A stretch of DNA of 64,000 nt from Pempheris klunzingeri (lineage: Eukaryota > Chordata > Actinopteri > Acropomatiformes > Pempheridae): assembly GCF_042242105.1 (NCBI RefSeq), contig NC_092031.1, positions 6,204,462 to 6,268,461 on the forward strand, given 5' to 3'. This document shows, piece by piece, positions 46,317 to 56,404 of this stretch. Made by a program: the position numbers and the translations under genes. Every line of letters starts with the position of its first letter. The first letter of the stretch is position 1. The notes below the pieces were generated by a model. It did no database searches, was not told where the DNA came from, and saw only the letters and a list, made by a program, of their open reading frames with translations.

Positions 46317-46433
46317 TTACTCTTGATTCTTTTCAAATCGCATAAATCTTTCGCCTTTTACTAAAGATTTCCGTGGAAAGGATCAACAAGAGTTAAACTC
46401 AATTTTTTGATGCCCTGTGTCACTGCAGGGCTT
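46317..46433 (+). ncRNA. rnu5: U5 snRNA array copy 57 (class A)
   Basis: Promoter P1, apical stem CATA, GAGTTAAACTC, 3' box Y. Confidence 0.92.
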
Positions 46434-46793
46434 TCTGATGTGTATAAGGTAACTTTCCAAGACAATACTGTCCTCCTCACAGTGGAAACGTGTGTAGTTC
46501 ACTGCACGTCTTTGCGCACAGATCCGTTTGACTCATGCCGCTGCTGTGCAATCTTCCTCCTTTTGTTTATTCTTAATAATAATTGCACATATTACTTCTC
46601 TGCTGCACTAAAACTTAACAAAAATTAATGTTGTGATCAAAGTATCACAGTGTAAAGTTCACACTTATCAGCTCTGCTAACGAGTCTGCATCAGTCTGAT
46701 GTCCAGTTTAATAAGTGGCATCGAATTCACACCGGTGGTGAGGTACATGTTCCTGCTGAAGGGATCGGCCTCTGAGATTACTTTGAAAGTAGA

Positions 46794-46910
46794 TTACTCT
46801 TGATTCTTTTCAAATCGTATAAATCTTTCGCCTTTTACTAAAGATTTCCGTGGAAAGGATCAACAAGAGTTGAACTCAATTTTTTGATGCCCTGCTTGAA
46901 GTGGGGCTTT
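46794..46910 (+). ncRNA. rnu5: U5 snRNA array copy 58 (class B)
   Basis: Promoter P2 with ATGTTCCTG, apical stem TATA. Confidence 0.92.
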
Positions 46911-47306
46911 CTTGTTATGTATAACAAAAATATGTAGACTGTAGCTTATGTCCATATGGTGATTGTGGCATGGTAATGAGTTGATGATCTTTGGTGAGGT
47001 TGATATTTGTTCTTCTTCACAAGGAGGCAACCATGCCCAGTTCGAAGTTTGTACCATTTCATACGTCAGTGCAACCTGAAATGTGGCATCGTTAGTTATA
47101 GAGTATCAATGATTTGGGTTAGGACAAGATTAAAGTTGTGATCAAAGTATCACAGTGAAACAGTGTAAAGTTCACACTTGTCAACTCTGCTAAAGAGTCC
47201 GCATGACTTTGATCTCTGCTTCATTAAGTGGCATCGAATTCACACCGGTGGTCAGGTACATGTCCCTGCTGAAGGGATTGGCCTCTGAGATTACCTTGAA
47301 AGTAGA

Positions 47307-47423
47307 TTACTCTTGATTCTATTCAAATCGTATAAATCTTTCGCCTTTTACTAAAGATTTCCGTGGAAAGGATCAACAAGAGTTGAACTCAATTTTTTGA
47401 TGCCCTGTGTCACTGCAGGGCTT
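47307..47423 (+). ncRNA. rnu5: U5 snRNA array copy 59 (class A, stem change)
   Basis: Promoter P3 with GATTGGCC, apical stem TATA, 3' box F. GATTCTATTCAAATCG (T to A) breaks one pair of the inner stem opposite GGAAAGG. Confidence 0.9.
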
Positions 47424-47783
47424 TCTGATGTGTTTAAGGTAACTTTCCAAGACAATACTGTCCTTCGCACAGTGGAAACGTGTGTAGTTCACTGCACGTC
47501 TTTGCGCACAGATCCGTTTGACTCATGCCGCTGCTGTGCAATCTTCCTCCTTTTGTTTATTCTTAATAATAATTGCACACATTACTTCTCTGCTGCACTA
47601 AAACTTAACAAAAATTAATGTTGTGATCAAAGTATCACAGTGTAAAGTTCACACTTATCAGCTCTGCTAACGAGTCTGCATCAGTCTGATGTCCAGTTTA
47701 ATAAGTGGTGTTAACGGCACACCGGTTGTGAGGTACATGTCCCTGCTGAAGGGATCGGTCTCTGAGATTGCTTTGAAAGTAGA

Positions 47784-47900
47784 TTACTCTTGATTCTTTT
47801 CAAATCGCATAAATCTTTCGCCTTTTACTAAAGATTTCCGTGGAAAGGATCAACAAGAGTTGAACTCAATTTTTTGATGCCCTGTGTCACTGCAGGGCTT
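47784..47900 (+). ncRNA. rnu5: U5 snRNA array copy 60 (class A)
   Basis: Promoter P1, apical stem CATA. GAGTTGAACTC here goes with 3' box Y. Confidence 0.92.
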
Positions 47901-48260
47901 TCTGATGTGTATAAGGTAACTTTCCAAGACAATACTGTCCTCCTCACAGTGGAAACGTGTGTAGTTCACTGCACGTCTTTGCGCACAGATCCGTTTGACT
48001 CATGCCGCTGCTGTGCAATCTTCCTCCTTTTGTTTATTCTTAATAATAATTGCACATATTACTTCTCTGCTGCACTAAAACTTAACAAAAATTAATGTTG
48101 TGATCAAAGTATCACAGTGTAAAGTTCACACTTATCAGCTCTGCTAACGAGTCTGCATCAGTCTGATGTCCAGTTTAATAAGTGGCATCGAATTCACACC
48201 GGTGGTGAGGTACATGTTCCTGCTGAAGGGATCGGCCTCTGAGATTACTTTGAAAGTAGA

Positions 48261-48377
48261 TTACTCTTGATTCTTTTCAAATCGTATAAATCTTTCGCCT
48301 TTTACTAAAGATTTCCGTGGAAAGGATCAACAAGAGTTGAACTCAATTTTTTGATGCCCTGTGTCACTGCAGGGCTT
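48261..48377 (+). ncRNA. rnu5: U5 snRNA array copy 61 (class A with class-B-type promoter)
   Basis: Promoter P2 with ATGTTCCTG, normally found before B units, here drives a class A gene. Apical stem TATA, 3' box F, flank GCACATATT. Confidence 0.92.
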
Positions 48378-48737
48378 TCTGATGTGTTTAAGGTAACTTT
48401 CCAAGACAATACTGTCCTTCGCACAGTGGAAACGTGTGTAGTTCACTGCACGTCTTTGCGCACAGATCCGTTTGACTCATGCCGCTGCTGTGCAATCTTC
48501 CTCCTTTTGTTTATTCTTAATAATAATTGCACATATTACTTCTCTGCTGCACTAAAACTTAACAAAAATTAATGTTGTGATCAAAGTATCACAGTGTAAA
48601 GTTCACACTTATCAGCTCTGCTAACGAGTCTGCATCAGTCTGATGTCCAGTTTAATAAGTGGTGTTAACGGCACACCGGTTGTGAGGTACATGTCCCTGC
48701 TGAAGGGATCGGTCTCTGAGATTGCTTTGAAAGTAGA

Positions 48738-48854
48738 TTACTCTTGATTCTTTTCAAATCGCATAAATCTTTCGCCTTTTACTAAAGATTTCCGTGGAAA
48801 GGATCAACAAGAGTTGAACTCAATTTTTTGATGCCCTGTGTCACTGCAGGGCTT
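48738..48854 (+). ncRNA. rnu5: U5 snRNA array copy 62 (class A)
   Basis: Promoter P1, apical stem CATA, GAGTTGAACTC, 3' box Y. Confidence 0.92.
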
Positions 48855-49214
48855 TCTGATGTGTATAAGGTAACTTTCCAAGACAATACTGTCCTCCTCA
48901 CAGTGGAAACGTGTGTAGTTCACTGCACGTCTTTGCGCACAGATCCGTTTGACTCATGCCGCTGCTGTGCAATCTTCCTCCTTTTGTTTATTCTTAATAA
49001 TAATTGCACATATTACTTCTCTGCTGCACTAAAACTTAACAAAAATTAATGTTGTGATCAAAGTATCACAGTGTAAAGTTCACACTTATCAGCTCTGCTA
49101 ACGAGTCTGCATCAGTCTGATGTCCAGTTTAATAAGTGGCATCGAATTCACACCGGTGGTGAGGTACATGTTCCTGCTGAAGGGATCGGCCTCTGAGATT
49201 ACTTTGAAAGTAGA

Positions 49215-49331
49215 TTACTCTTGATTCTTTTCAAATCGTATAAATCTTTCGCCTTTTACTAAAGATTTCCGTGGAAAGGATCAACAAGAGTTGAACTCAA
49301 TTTTTTGATGCCCTGTTTCACTGCAGGGCTT
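49215..49331 (+). ncRNA. rnu5: U5 snRNA array copy 63 (class A)
   Basis: Promoter P2 with ATGTTCCTG, apical stem TATA, 3' box F. The hairpin loop reads TTTCACTG in place of TGTCACTG. Confidence 0.92.
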
Positions 49332-49691
49332 TCTGATGTGTTTAAGGTAACTTTCCAAGACAATACTGTCCTTCGCACAGTGGAAACGTGTGTAGTTCAC
49401 TGCACGTCTTTGCGCACAGATCCGTTTGACTCATGCCGCTGCTGTGCAATCTTCCTCCTTTTGTTTATTCTTAATAATAATTGCACACATTACTTCTCTG
49501 CTGCACTAAAACTTAACAAAAATTAATGTTGTGATCAAAGTATCACAGTGTAAAGTTCACACTTATCAGCTCTGCTAACGAGTCTGCATCAGTCTGATGT
49601 CCAGTTTAATAAGTGGCATCGAATTCACACCGGTGGTGAGGTACATGTCCCTGCTGAAGGGATCGGTCTCTGAGATTGCTTTGAAAGTAGA

Positions 49692-49808
49692 TTACTCTTG
49701 ATTCTTTTCAAATCGCATAAATCTTTCGCCTTTTACTAAAGATTTCCGTGGAAAGGATCAACAAGAGTTGAACTCAATTTTTTGATGCCCTGCTTGAAGT
49801 GGGGCTTT
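49692..49808 (+). ncRNA. rnu5: U5 snRNA array copy 64 (class B)
   Basis: A hybrid promoter: P2 at the PSE, but P1-type GGTCTCTGAGATTGCTTTG and apical stem CATA. It is followed by another class B unit. Confidence 0.92.
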
Positions 49809-50204
49809 CTTGTTATGTATAACAAAAATATGTAGACTGTAGCTTATGTCCATATGGTGATTGTGGCATGGTAATGAGTTGATGATCTTTGGTGAGGTTG
49901 ATATTTGTTCTTCTTCACAAGGAGGCAACCATGCCCAGTTCGAAGTTTGTACCATTTCATACGTCAGTGCAACCTGAAATGTGGCATCGTTAGTTATAGA
50001 GTATCAATGATTTGGGTTAGGACAAGATTAAAGTTGTGATCAAAGTATCACAGTGAAACAGTGTAAAGTTCACACTTGTCAACTCTGCTAAAGAGTCCGC
50101 ATGACTTTGATCTCTGCTTCATTAAGTGGCATCGAATTTACACCGGTGGTCAGGTACATGTCCCTGCTGAAGGGATTGGCCTCTGAGATTACCTTGAAAG
50201 TAGA

Positions 50205-50321
50205 TTACTCTTGATTCTTTTCAAATCGTACAAATCTTTCGCCTTTTACTAAAGATTTCCGTGGAAAGGATCAACAAGAGTTGAACTCAATTTTTTGATG
50301 CCCTGCTTGAAGTGGGGCTTT
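50205..50321 (+). ncRNA. rnu5: U5 snRNA array copy 65 (class B after B)
   Basis: Promoter P3 with GAATTTACACC before the PSE and GATTGGCC; apical stem TACA. It is the only B unit that follows a B unit. Confidence 0.92.
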
Positions 50322-50717
50322 CTTGTTATGTATAACAAAAATATGTAGACTGTAGCTTATGTCCATATGGTGATTGTGGCATGGTAATGAGTTGATGATC
50401 TTTGGTGAGGTTGATATTTGTTCTTCTTCACAAGGAGGCAACCATGCCCAGTTCGAAGTTTGTACCATTTCATACGTCAGTGCAGCCTGAAATGTGGCAT
50501 CGTTAGTTATAGAGTATCAATGATTTGGGTTAGGACAAGATTAAAGTTGTGATCAAAGTATCACAGTGAAACAGTGTAAAGTTCACGCTTGTCAACTCTG
50601 CTAAAGAGTCCGCATGACTTTGATCTCTGCTTCATTAAGTGGCATCGAATTCACACCGGTGGTCAGGTACATGTCCCTGCTGAAGGGATTGGCCTCTGAG
50701 ATGACCTTGAAAGTAGA

Positions 50718-50834
50718 TTACTCTTGATTCTTTTCAAATCGTACAAATCTTTCGCCTTTTACTAAAGATTTCCGTGGAAAGGATCAACAAGAGTTGAACT
50801 CAATTTTTTGATGCCCTGTGTCACTGCAGGGCTT
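50718..50834 (+). ncRNA. rnu5: U5 snRNA array copy 66 (class A')
   Basis: Promoter P3, apical stem TACA. The 3' box region reads GTTTAAGGGAAAC, with one inserted base relative to other A units. Confidence 0.9.
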
Positions 50835-51195
50835 TCTGATGTGTTTAAGGGAAACTTTCCAAGACAATACTGTCCTTCGCACAGTGGACAGGTGTGTAGT
50901 TCACTGCACGTCTTTGCGCACAGATCCGTTTGACTCATGCCGCTGCTGTGCAATCTTCCTCCTTTTGTTTATTCTTAATAATAATTGCACACATTACTTC
51001 TCTGCTGCACTAAAACTTAACAAAAATTAATGTTGTGATCAAAGTATCACAGTGTAAAGTTCACACTTACCAGCTCTGCTAACGAGTCTGCATCAGTCTG
51101 ATGTCCAGTTTAATAAGTGGTGTCAACGGCACACCGGTGGTGAGGTACATGTCCCTGCTGAAGGGATCGGCCTCTGAGATTACTTTGAAAGTAGA

Positions 51196-51312
51196 TTACT
51201 CTTGATTCTTTTCAAATCGTATAACTCTTTCGCCTTTTACTAAAGATTTCCGTGGAAAGGATCAACAAGAGTTGAACTCAATTTTTTGATGCCCTGCTTG
51301 AAGTGGGGCTTT
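51196..51312 (+). ncRNA. rnu5: U5 snRNA array copy 67 (class B, apical stem change)
   Basis: Promoter P4. GTATAACTCTTTCGCC replaces GTATAAATCTTTCGCC, which breaks a pair of the stem that carries loop I. Confidence 0.85.
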
Positions 51313-51708
51313 CTTGTTATGTATAACAAAAATATGTAGACTGTAGCTTATGTCCATATGGTGATTGTGGCATGGTAATGAGTTGATGATCTTTGGTGAG
51401 GTTGATATTTGTTCTTCTTCACAAGGAGGCAACCATGCCCAGTTCGAAGTTTGTACCATTTCATACGTCAGTGCAACCTGAAACGTGGCATCGTTAGTTA
51501 TAGAGTATCAATGATTTGGGTTAGGACAAGATTAAAGTTGTGATCAAAGTATCACAGTGAAACAGTGTAAAGTTCACACTTGTCAACTCTGCTAAAGAGT
51601 CCGCATGACTTTGATCTCTGCTTCATTAAGTGGCATCGAATTCACACCGGTGGTCAGGTACATGTCCCTGCTGAAGGGATTGGCCTCTGAGATTACCTTG
51701 AAAGTAGA

Positions 51709-51825
51709 TTACTCTTGATTCTTTTCAAATCGTACAAATCTTTCGCCTTTTACTAAAGATTTCCGTGGAAAGGATCAACAAGAGTTGAACTCAATTTTTT
51801 GATGCCCTGTGTCACTGCAGGGCTT
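51709..51825 (+). ncRNA. rnu5: U5 snRNA array copy 68 (class A')
   Basis: Promoter P3 with GATTGGCC, apical stem TACA, 3' box GTTTAAGGGAAAC. Confidence 0.9.
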
Positions 51826-52186
51826 TCTGATGTGTTTAAGGGAAACTTTCCAAGACAATACTGTCCTTCGCACAGTGGACACGTGTGTAGTTCACTGCAC
51901 GTCTTTGCGCACAGATCTGTTTGACTCATGCCGCTGCTGTGCAATCTTCCTCCTTTTGTTTATTCTTAATAATAATTGCACACATTACTTCTCTGCTGCA
52001 CTAAAACTTAACAAAAATTAATGTTGTGATCAAAGTATCACAGTGTAAAGTTCACACTTACCAGCTCTGCTAACGAGTCTGCATCAGTCTGATGTCCAGT
52101 TTAATAAGTGGTGTCAACGGCACACCGGTGGTGAGGTACATGTCCCTGCTGAAGGGATCGGCCTCTGAGATTACTTTGAAAGTAGA

Positions 52187-52303
52187 TTACTCTTGATTCT
52201 TTTCAAATCGTATAAATCTTTCGCCTTTTACTAAAGATTTCCGTGGAAAGGATCAACAAGAGTTGAACTCAATTTTTTGATGCCCCGCTTGAAGTGGGGC
52301 TTT
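52187..52303 (+). ncRNA. rnu5: U5 snRNA array copy 69 (class B, strengthened hairpin)
   Basis: Promoter P4, apical stem TATA. The hairpin reads GCCCCGC/GTGGGGC, so a U-G pair has become C-G. Confidence 0.92.
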
Positions 52304-52699
52304 CTTGTTATGTATAACAAAAATATGTAGACTGTAGCTTATGTCCATATGGTGATTGTGGCATGGTAATGAGTTGATGATCTTTGGTGAGGTTGATATT
52401 TGTTCTTCTTCACAAGGAGGCAACCATGCCCAGTTCGAAGTTTGTACCATTTCATACGTCAGTGCAGCCTGAAATGTGGCATCGTTAGTTATAGAGTATC
52501 AATGATTTGGGTTAGGACAAGATTAAAGTTGTGATCAAAGTATCACAGTGAAACAGTGTAAAGTTCACACTTGTCAACTCTGCTAAAGAGTCCGCATGAC
52601 TTTGATCTCTGCTTCATTAAGTGGCATCGAATTCACACCGGTGGTCAGGTACATGTCCCTGCTGAAGGGATCGGCCTCTGAGATTACCTTGAAAGTAGA

Positions 52700-52816
52700 T
52701 TACTCTTGATTCTTTTCAAATCGTACAAATCTTTCGCCTTTTACTAAAGATTTCCGTGGAAAGGATCAACAAGAGTTGAACTCAATTTTTTGATGCCCTG
52801 TGTCACTGCAGGGCTT
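52700..52816 (+). ncRNA. rnu5: U5 snRNA array copy 70 (class A)
   Basis: Promoter P3, apical stem TACA, 3' box F. The flank has GTGGACACG and CTGCGCAAT, marks of the right-hand domain. Confidence 0.92.
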
Positions 52817-53176
52817 TCTGATGTGTTTAAGGTAACTTTCCAAGACAATACTGTCCTTCGCACAGTGGACACGTGTGTAGTTCACTGCACGTCTTTGCGC
52901 ACAGATCCGTTTGACACATGCCGCTGCTGCGCAATCTTCCTCCTTTTGTTTATTCTTAATAATAATTGCACACATTACTTCTCTGCTGCACTAAAACTTA
53001 ACATAAATTAATGTTGTGATCAAAGTATCACAGTGTAAAGTTCACACTTATCAGCTCTGCTAACGAGTCTGCATCAGTCTGATGTCCAGTTTAATAAGTG
53101 GTGTCAACGGCACACCGGTGGTGAGGTACATGTCCCTGCTGAAGGGATCGGCCTCTGAGATTACTTTGAAAGTAGA

Positions 53177-53293
53177 TTACTCTTGATTCTTTTCAAATCG
53201 TATAAATCTTTCGCCTTTTACTAAAGATTTCCGTGGAAAGGATCAACAAGAGTTGAACTCAATTTTTTGATGCCCTGCTTGAAGTGGGGCTTT
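53177..53293 (+). ncRNA. rnu5: U5 snRNA array copy 71 (class B)
   Basis: Promoter P4, apical stem TATA, consensus class B body. Confidence 0.92.
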
Positions 53294-53689
53294 CTTGTTA
53301 TGTATAACAAAAATATGTAGACTGTAGCTTATGTCCATATGGTGATTGTGGCATGGTAATGAGTTGATGATCTTTGGTGAGGTTGATATTTGTTCTTCTT
53401 CACAAGGAGGCAACCATGCCCAGTTCGAAGTTTGTACCATTTCATACGTCAGTGCAACCTGAAATGTGGCATCGTTAGTTATAGAGTATCAATGATTTGG
53501 GTTAGGACAAGATTAAAGTTGTGATCAAAGTATCACAGTGAAACAGTGTAAAGTTCACACTTGTCAACTCTGCTAAAGAGTCCGCATGACTTTGATCTCT
53601 GCTTCATTAAGTGGCATCGAATTCACACCGGTGGTCAGGTACATGTCCCTGCTGAAGGGATTGGCCTCTGAGATTACCTTGAAAGTAGA

Positions 53690-53806
53690 TTACTCTTGAT
53701 TCTTTTCAAATCGTACAAATCTTTCGCCTTTTACTAAAGATTTCCGTGGAAAGGATCAACAAGAGTTGAACTCAATTTTTTGATGCCCTGTGTCACTGCA
53801 GGGCTT
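53690..53806 (+). ncRNA. rnu5: U5 snRNA array copy 72 (class A)
   Basis: Promoter P3 with GATTGGCC, apical stem TACA, 3' box F, flank GTGGACACG. Confidence 0.92.
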
Positions 53807-54166
53807 TCTGATGTGTTTAAGGTAACTTTCCAAGACAATACTGTCCTTCGCACAGTGGACACGTGTGTAGTTCACTGCACGTCTTTGCGCACAGATCCGT
53901 TTGACACATGCCGCTGCTGCGCAATCTTCCTCCTTTTGTTTATTCTTAATAATAATTGCACACATTACTTCTCTGCTGCACTAAAACTTAACAAAAATTA
54001 ATGTTGTGATCAAAGTATCACAGTGTAAAGTTCACACTTACCAGCTCTGCTAACGAGTCTGCATCAGTCTGATGTCCAGTTTAATAAGTGGTGTCAACGG
54101 CACACCGGTGGTGAGGTACATGTCCCTGCTGAAGGGATCGGCCTCTGAGATTACTTTGAAAGTAGA

Positions 54167-54283
54167 TTACTCTTGATTCTTTTCAAATCGTATAAATCTT
54201 TCGCCTTTTACTAAAGATTTCCGTGGAAAGGATCAACAAGAGTTGAACTCAATTTTTTGATGCCCTGCTTGAAGTGGGGCTTT
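54167..54283 (+). ncRNA. rnu5: U5 snRNA array copy 73 (class B)
   Basis: Promoter P4, apical stem TATA, consensus class B body. Confidence 0.92.
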
Positions 54284-54679
54284 CTTGTTATGTATAACAA
54301 AAATATGTAGACTGTAGCTTATGTCCATATGGTGATTGTGGCATGGTAATGAGTTGATGATCTTTGGTGAGGTTGATATTTGTTCTTCTTCACAAGGAGG
54401 CAACCATGCCCAGTTCGAAGTTTGTACCATTTCATACGTCAGTGCAACCTGAAATGTGGCATCGTTAGTTATAGAGTATCAATGATTTGGGTTAGGACAA
54501 GATTAAAGTTGTGATCAAAGTATCACAGTGAAACAGTGTAAAGTTCACACTTGTCAACTCTGCTAAAGAGTCCGCATGACTTTGATCTCTGCTTCATTAA
54601 GTGGCATCGAATTCACACCGGTGGTCAGGTACATGTCCCTGCTGAAGGGATTGGCCTCTGAGATGACCTTGAAAGTAGA

Positions 54680-54796
54680 TTACTCTTGATTCTTTTCAAA
54701 TCGTACAAATCTTTCGCCTTTTACTAAAGATTTCCGTGGAAAGGATCAACAAGAGTTGAACTCAATTTTTTGATGCCGTGTGTCACTGCAGGGCTT
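54680..54796 (+). ncRNA. rnu5: U5 snRNA array copy 74 (class A', hairpin change)
   Basis: Promoter P3, apical stem TACA, 3' box GTTTAAGGGAAAC. The hairpin arm GCCGTG (C to G) no longer pairs fully with CAGGGC. Confidence 0.87.
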
Positions 54797-55157
54797 TCTG
54801 ATGTGTTTAAGGGAAACTTTCCAAGACAATACTGTCCTTCGCACAGTGGACATGTGTGTAGTTCACTGCACGTCTTTGCGCACAGATCCGTTTGACTCAT
54901 GCCGCTGCTGTGCAATCTTCCTCCTTTTGTTTATTCTTAATAATAATTGCACACATTACTTCTCTGCTGCACTAAAACTTAACAAAAATTAATGTTGTGA
55001 TCAAAGTATCACAGTGTAAAGTTCACACTTACCAGCTCTGCTAACGAGTCTGCATCAGTCTGATGTCCAGTTTAATAAGTGGCATCGAATTCACACCGGT
55101 GGTGAGGTACATGTCCCTGCTGAAGGGATCGGCCTCTGAGATTACTTTGAAAGTAGA

Positions 55158-55274
55158 TTACTCTTGATTCTTTTCAAATCGTATAAATCTTTCGCCTTTT
55201 ATTAAAGATTTCCGTGGAAAGGATCAACAAGAGTTGAACTCAATTTTTTGATGCCCTGCTTGAAGTGGGGCTTT
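55158..55274 (+). ncRNA. rnu5: U5 snRNA array copy 75 (class B, loop I mutated)
   Basis: Promoter P2, apical stem TATA. CGCCTTTTATTAAAG replaces CGCCTTTTACTAAAG, a change inside the invariant loop I that contacts exon ends. This is the only loop I change I found, so the copy is probably non-functional. Confidence 0.8.
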
Positions 55275-55670
55275 CTTGTTATGTATAACAAAAATATGTA
55301 GACTGTAGCTTATGTCCATATGGTGATTGTGGCATGGTAATGAGTTGATGATCTTTGGTGAGGTTGATATTTGTTCTTCTTCACAAGGAGGCAACCATGC
55401 CCAGTTCGAAGTTTGTACCATTTCATACGTCAGTGCAACCTGAAATGTGGCATCGTTAGTTATAGAGTATCAATGATTTGGGTTAGGACAAGATTAAAGT
55501 TGTGATCAAAGTATCACAGTGAAACAGTGTAAAGTTCACACTTGTCAACTCTGCTAAAGAGTCCGCATGACTTTGATCTCTGCTTCATTAAGTGGCATCG
55601 AATTCACACCGGTGGTCAGGTACATGTCCCTGCTGAAGGGATTGGCCTCTGAGATGACCTTGAAAGTAGA

Positions 55671-55787
55671 TTACTCTTGATTCTTTTCAAATCGTACAAA
55701 TCTTTCGCCTTTTACTAAAGATTTCCGTGGAAAGGATCAACAAGAGTTGAACTCAATTTTTTGATGCCCTGTGTCACTGCAGGGCTT
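55671..55787 (+). ncRNA. rnu5: U5 snRNA array copy 76 (class A')
   Basis: Promoter P3 with GATTGGCC, apical stem TACA, 3' box GTTTAAGGGAAAC. Confidence 0.9.
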
Positions 55788-56148
55788 TCTGATGTGTTTA
55801 AGGGAAACTTTCCAAGACAATACTGTCCTTCGCACAGTGGACACGTGTGTAGTTCACTGCACGTCTTTGCGCACAGATCCGTTTGACTCATGCCGCTGCT
55901 GTGCAATCTTCCTCCTTTTGTTTATTCTTAATAATAATTGCACACATTACTTCTCTGCTGCACTAAAACTTAACAAAAATTAATGTTGTGATCAAAGTAT
56001 CACAGTGTAAAGTTCACACTTACCAGCTCTGCTAACGAGTCTGCATCAGTCTGATGTCCAGTTTAATAAGTGGCATCGAATTCACACCGGTGGTGAGGTA
56101 CATGTCCCTGCTGAAGGGATCGGTCTCAGAGATTACCTTGAAAGTAGA

Positions 56149-56265
56149 TTACTCTTGATTCTTTTCAAATCGTACAAATCTTTCGCCTTTTACTAAAGAT
56201 TTCCGTGGAAAGGATCAACAAGAGTTGAACTAAATTTTTTGATGCCCTGTTTCACTGCAGGGCTT
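56149..56265 (+). ncRNA. rnu5: U5 snRNA array copy 77, last copy (class A)
   Basis: Promoter P2 with GGTCTCAGAGATTACC, apical stem TACA, TGAACTAAATTTTTTG around the Sm site, hairpin loop TTTCACTG, 3' box F. The flank stops at TTAA 56405-56408 where a mobile element begins. Confidence 0.88.
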
Positions 56266-56404
56266 TCTGATGTGTTTAAGGTAACTTTCCAAGACAATAC
56301 TGTCCTTCGCACAGTGGACACGTGCGTAGTTCACTGCACGTCTTTGCGCACAGATCCATTTGACACATGCCGCTGCTGTGCAATCTTCCTTCTTTTTTTT
56401 ATTC

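Noticed and set aside
20058-55421. Repeated 65-aa minus-strand ORFs (MVQTSNWAWLPP...)
   Set aside because: They end inside the antisense of the U5 Sm site and lower stem and occupy the class B spacer. They are antisense shadows of the RNA gene unit.
19038-56265. Array as an ordinary non-genic satellite
   Set aside because: The conserved block in every unit is a complete U5 snRNA with invariant loop I, Sm site and hairpins, plus a PSE-like element at the correct distance.
19038-56265. CRISPR array
   Set aside because: Repeats are 477-513 bp with conserved spacers in an intron-containing vertebrate genome; there is no short repeat with variable spacers and no cas gene.
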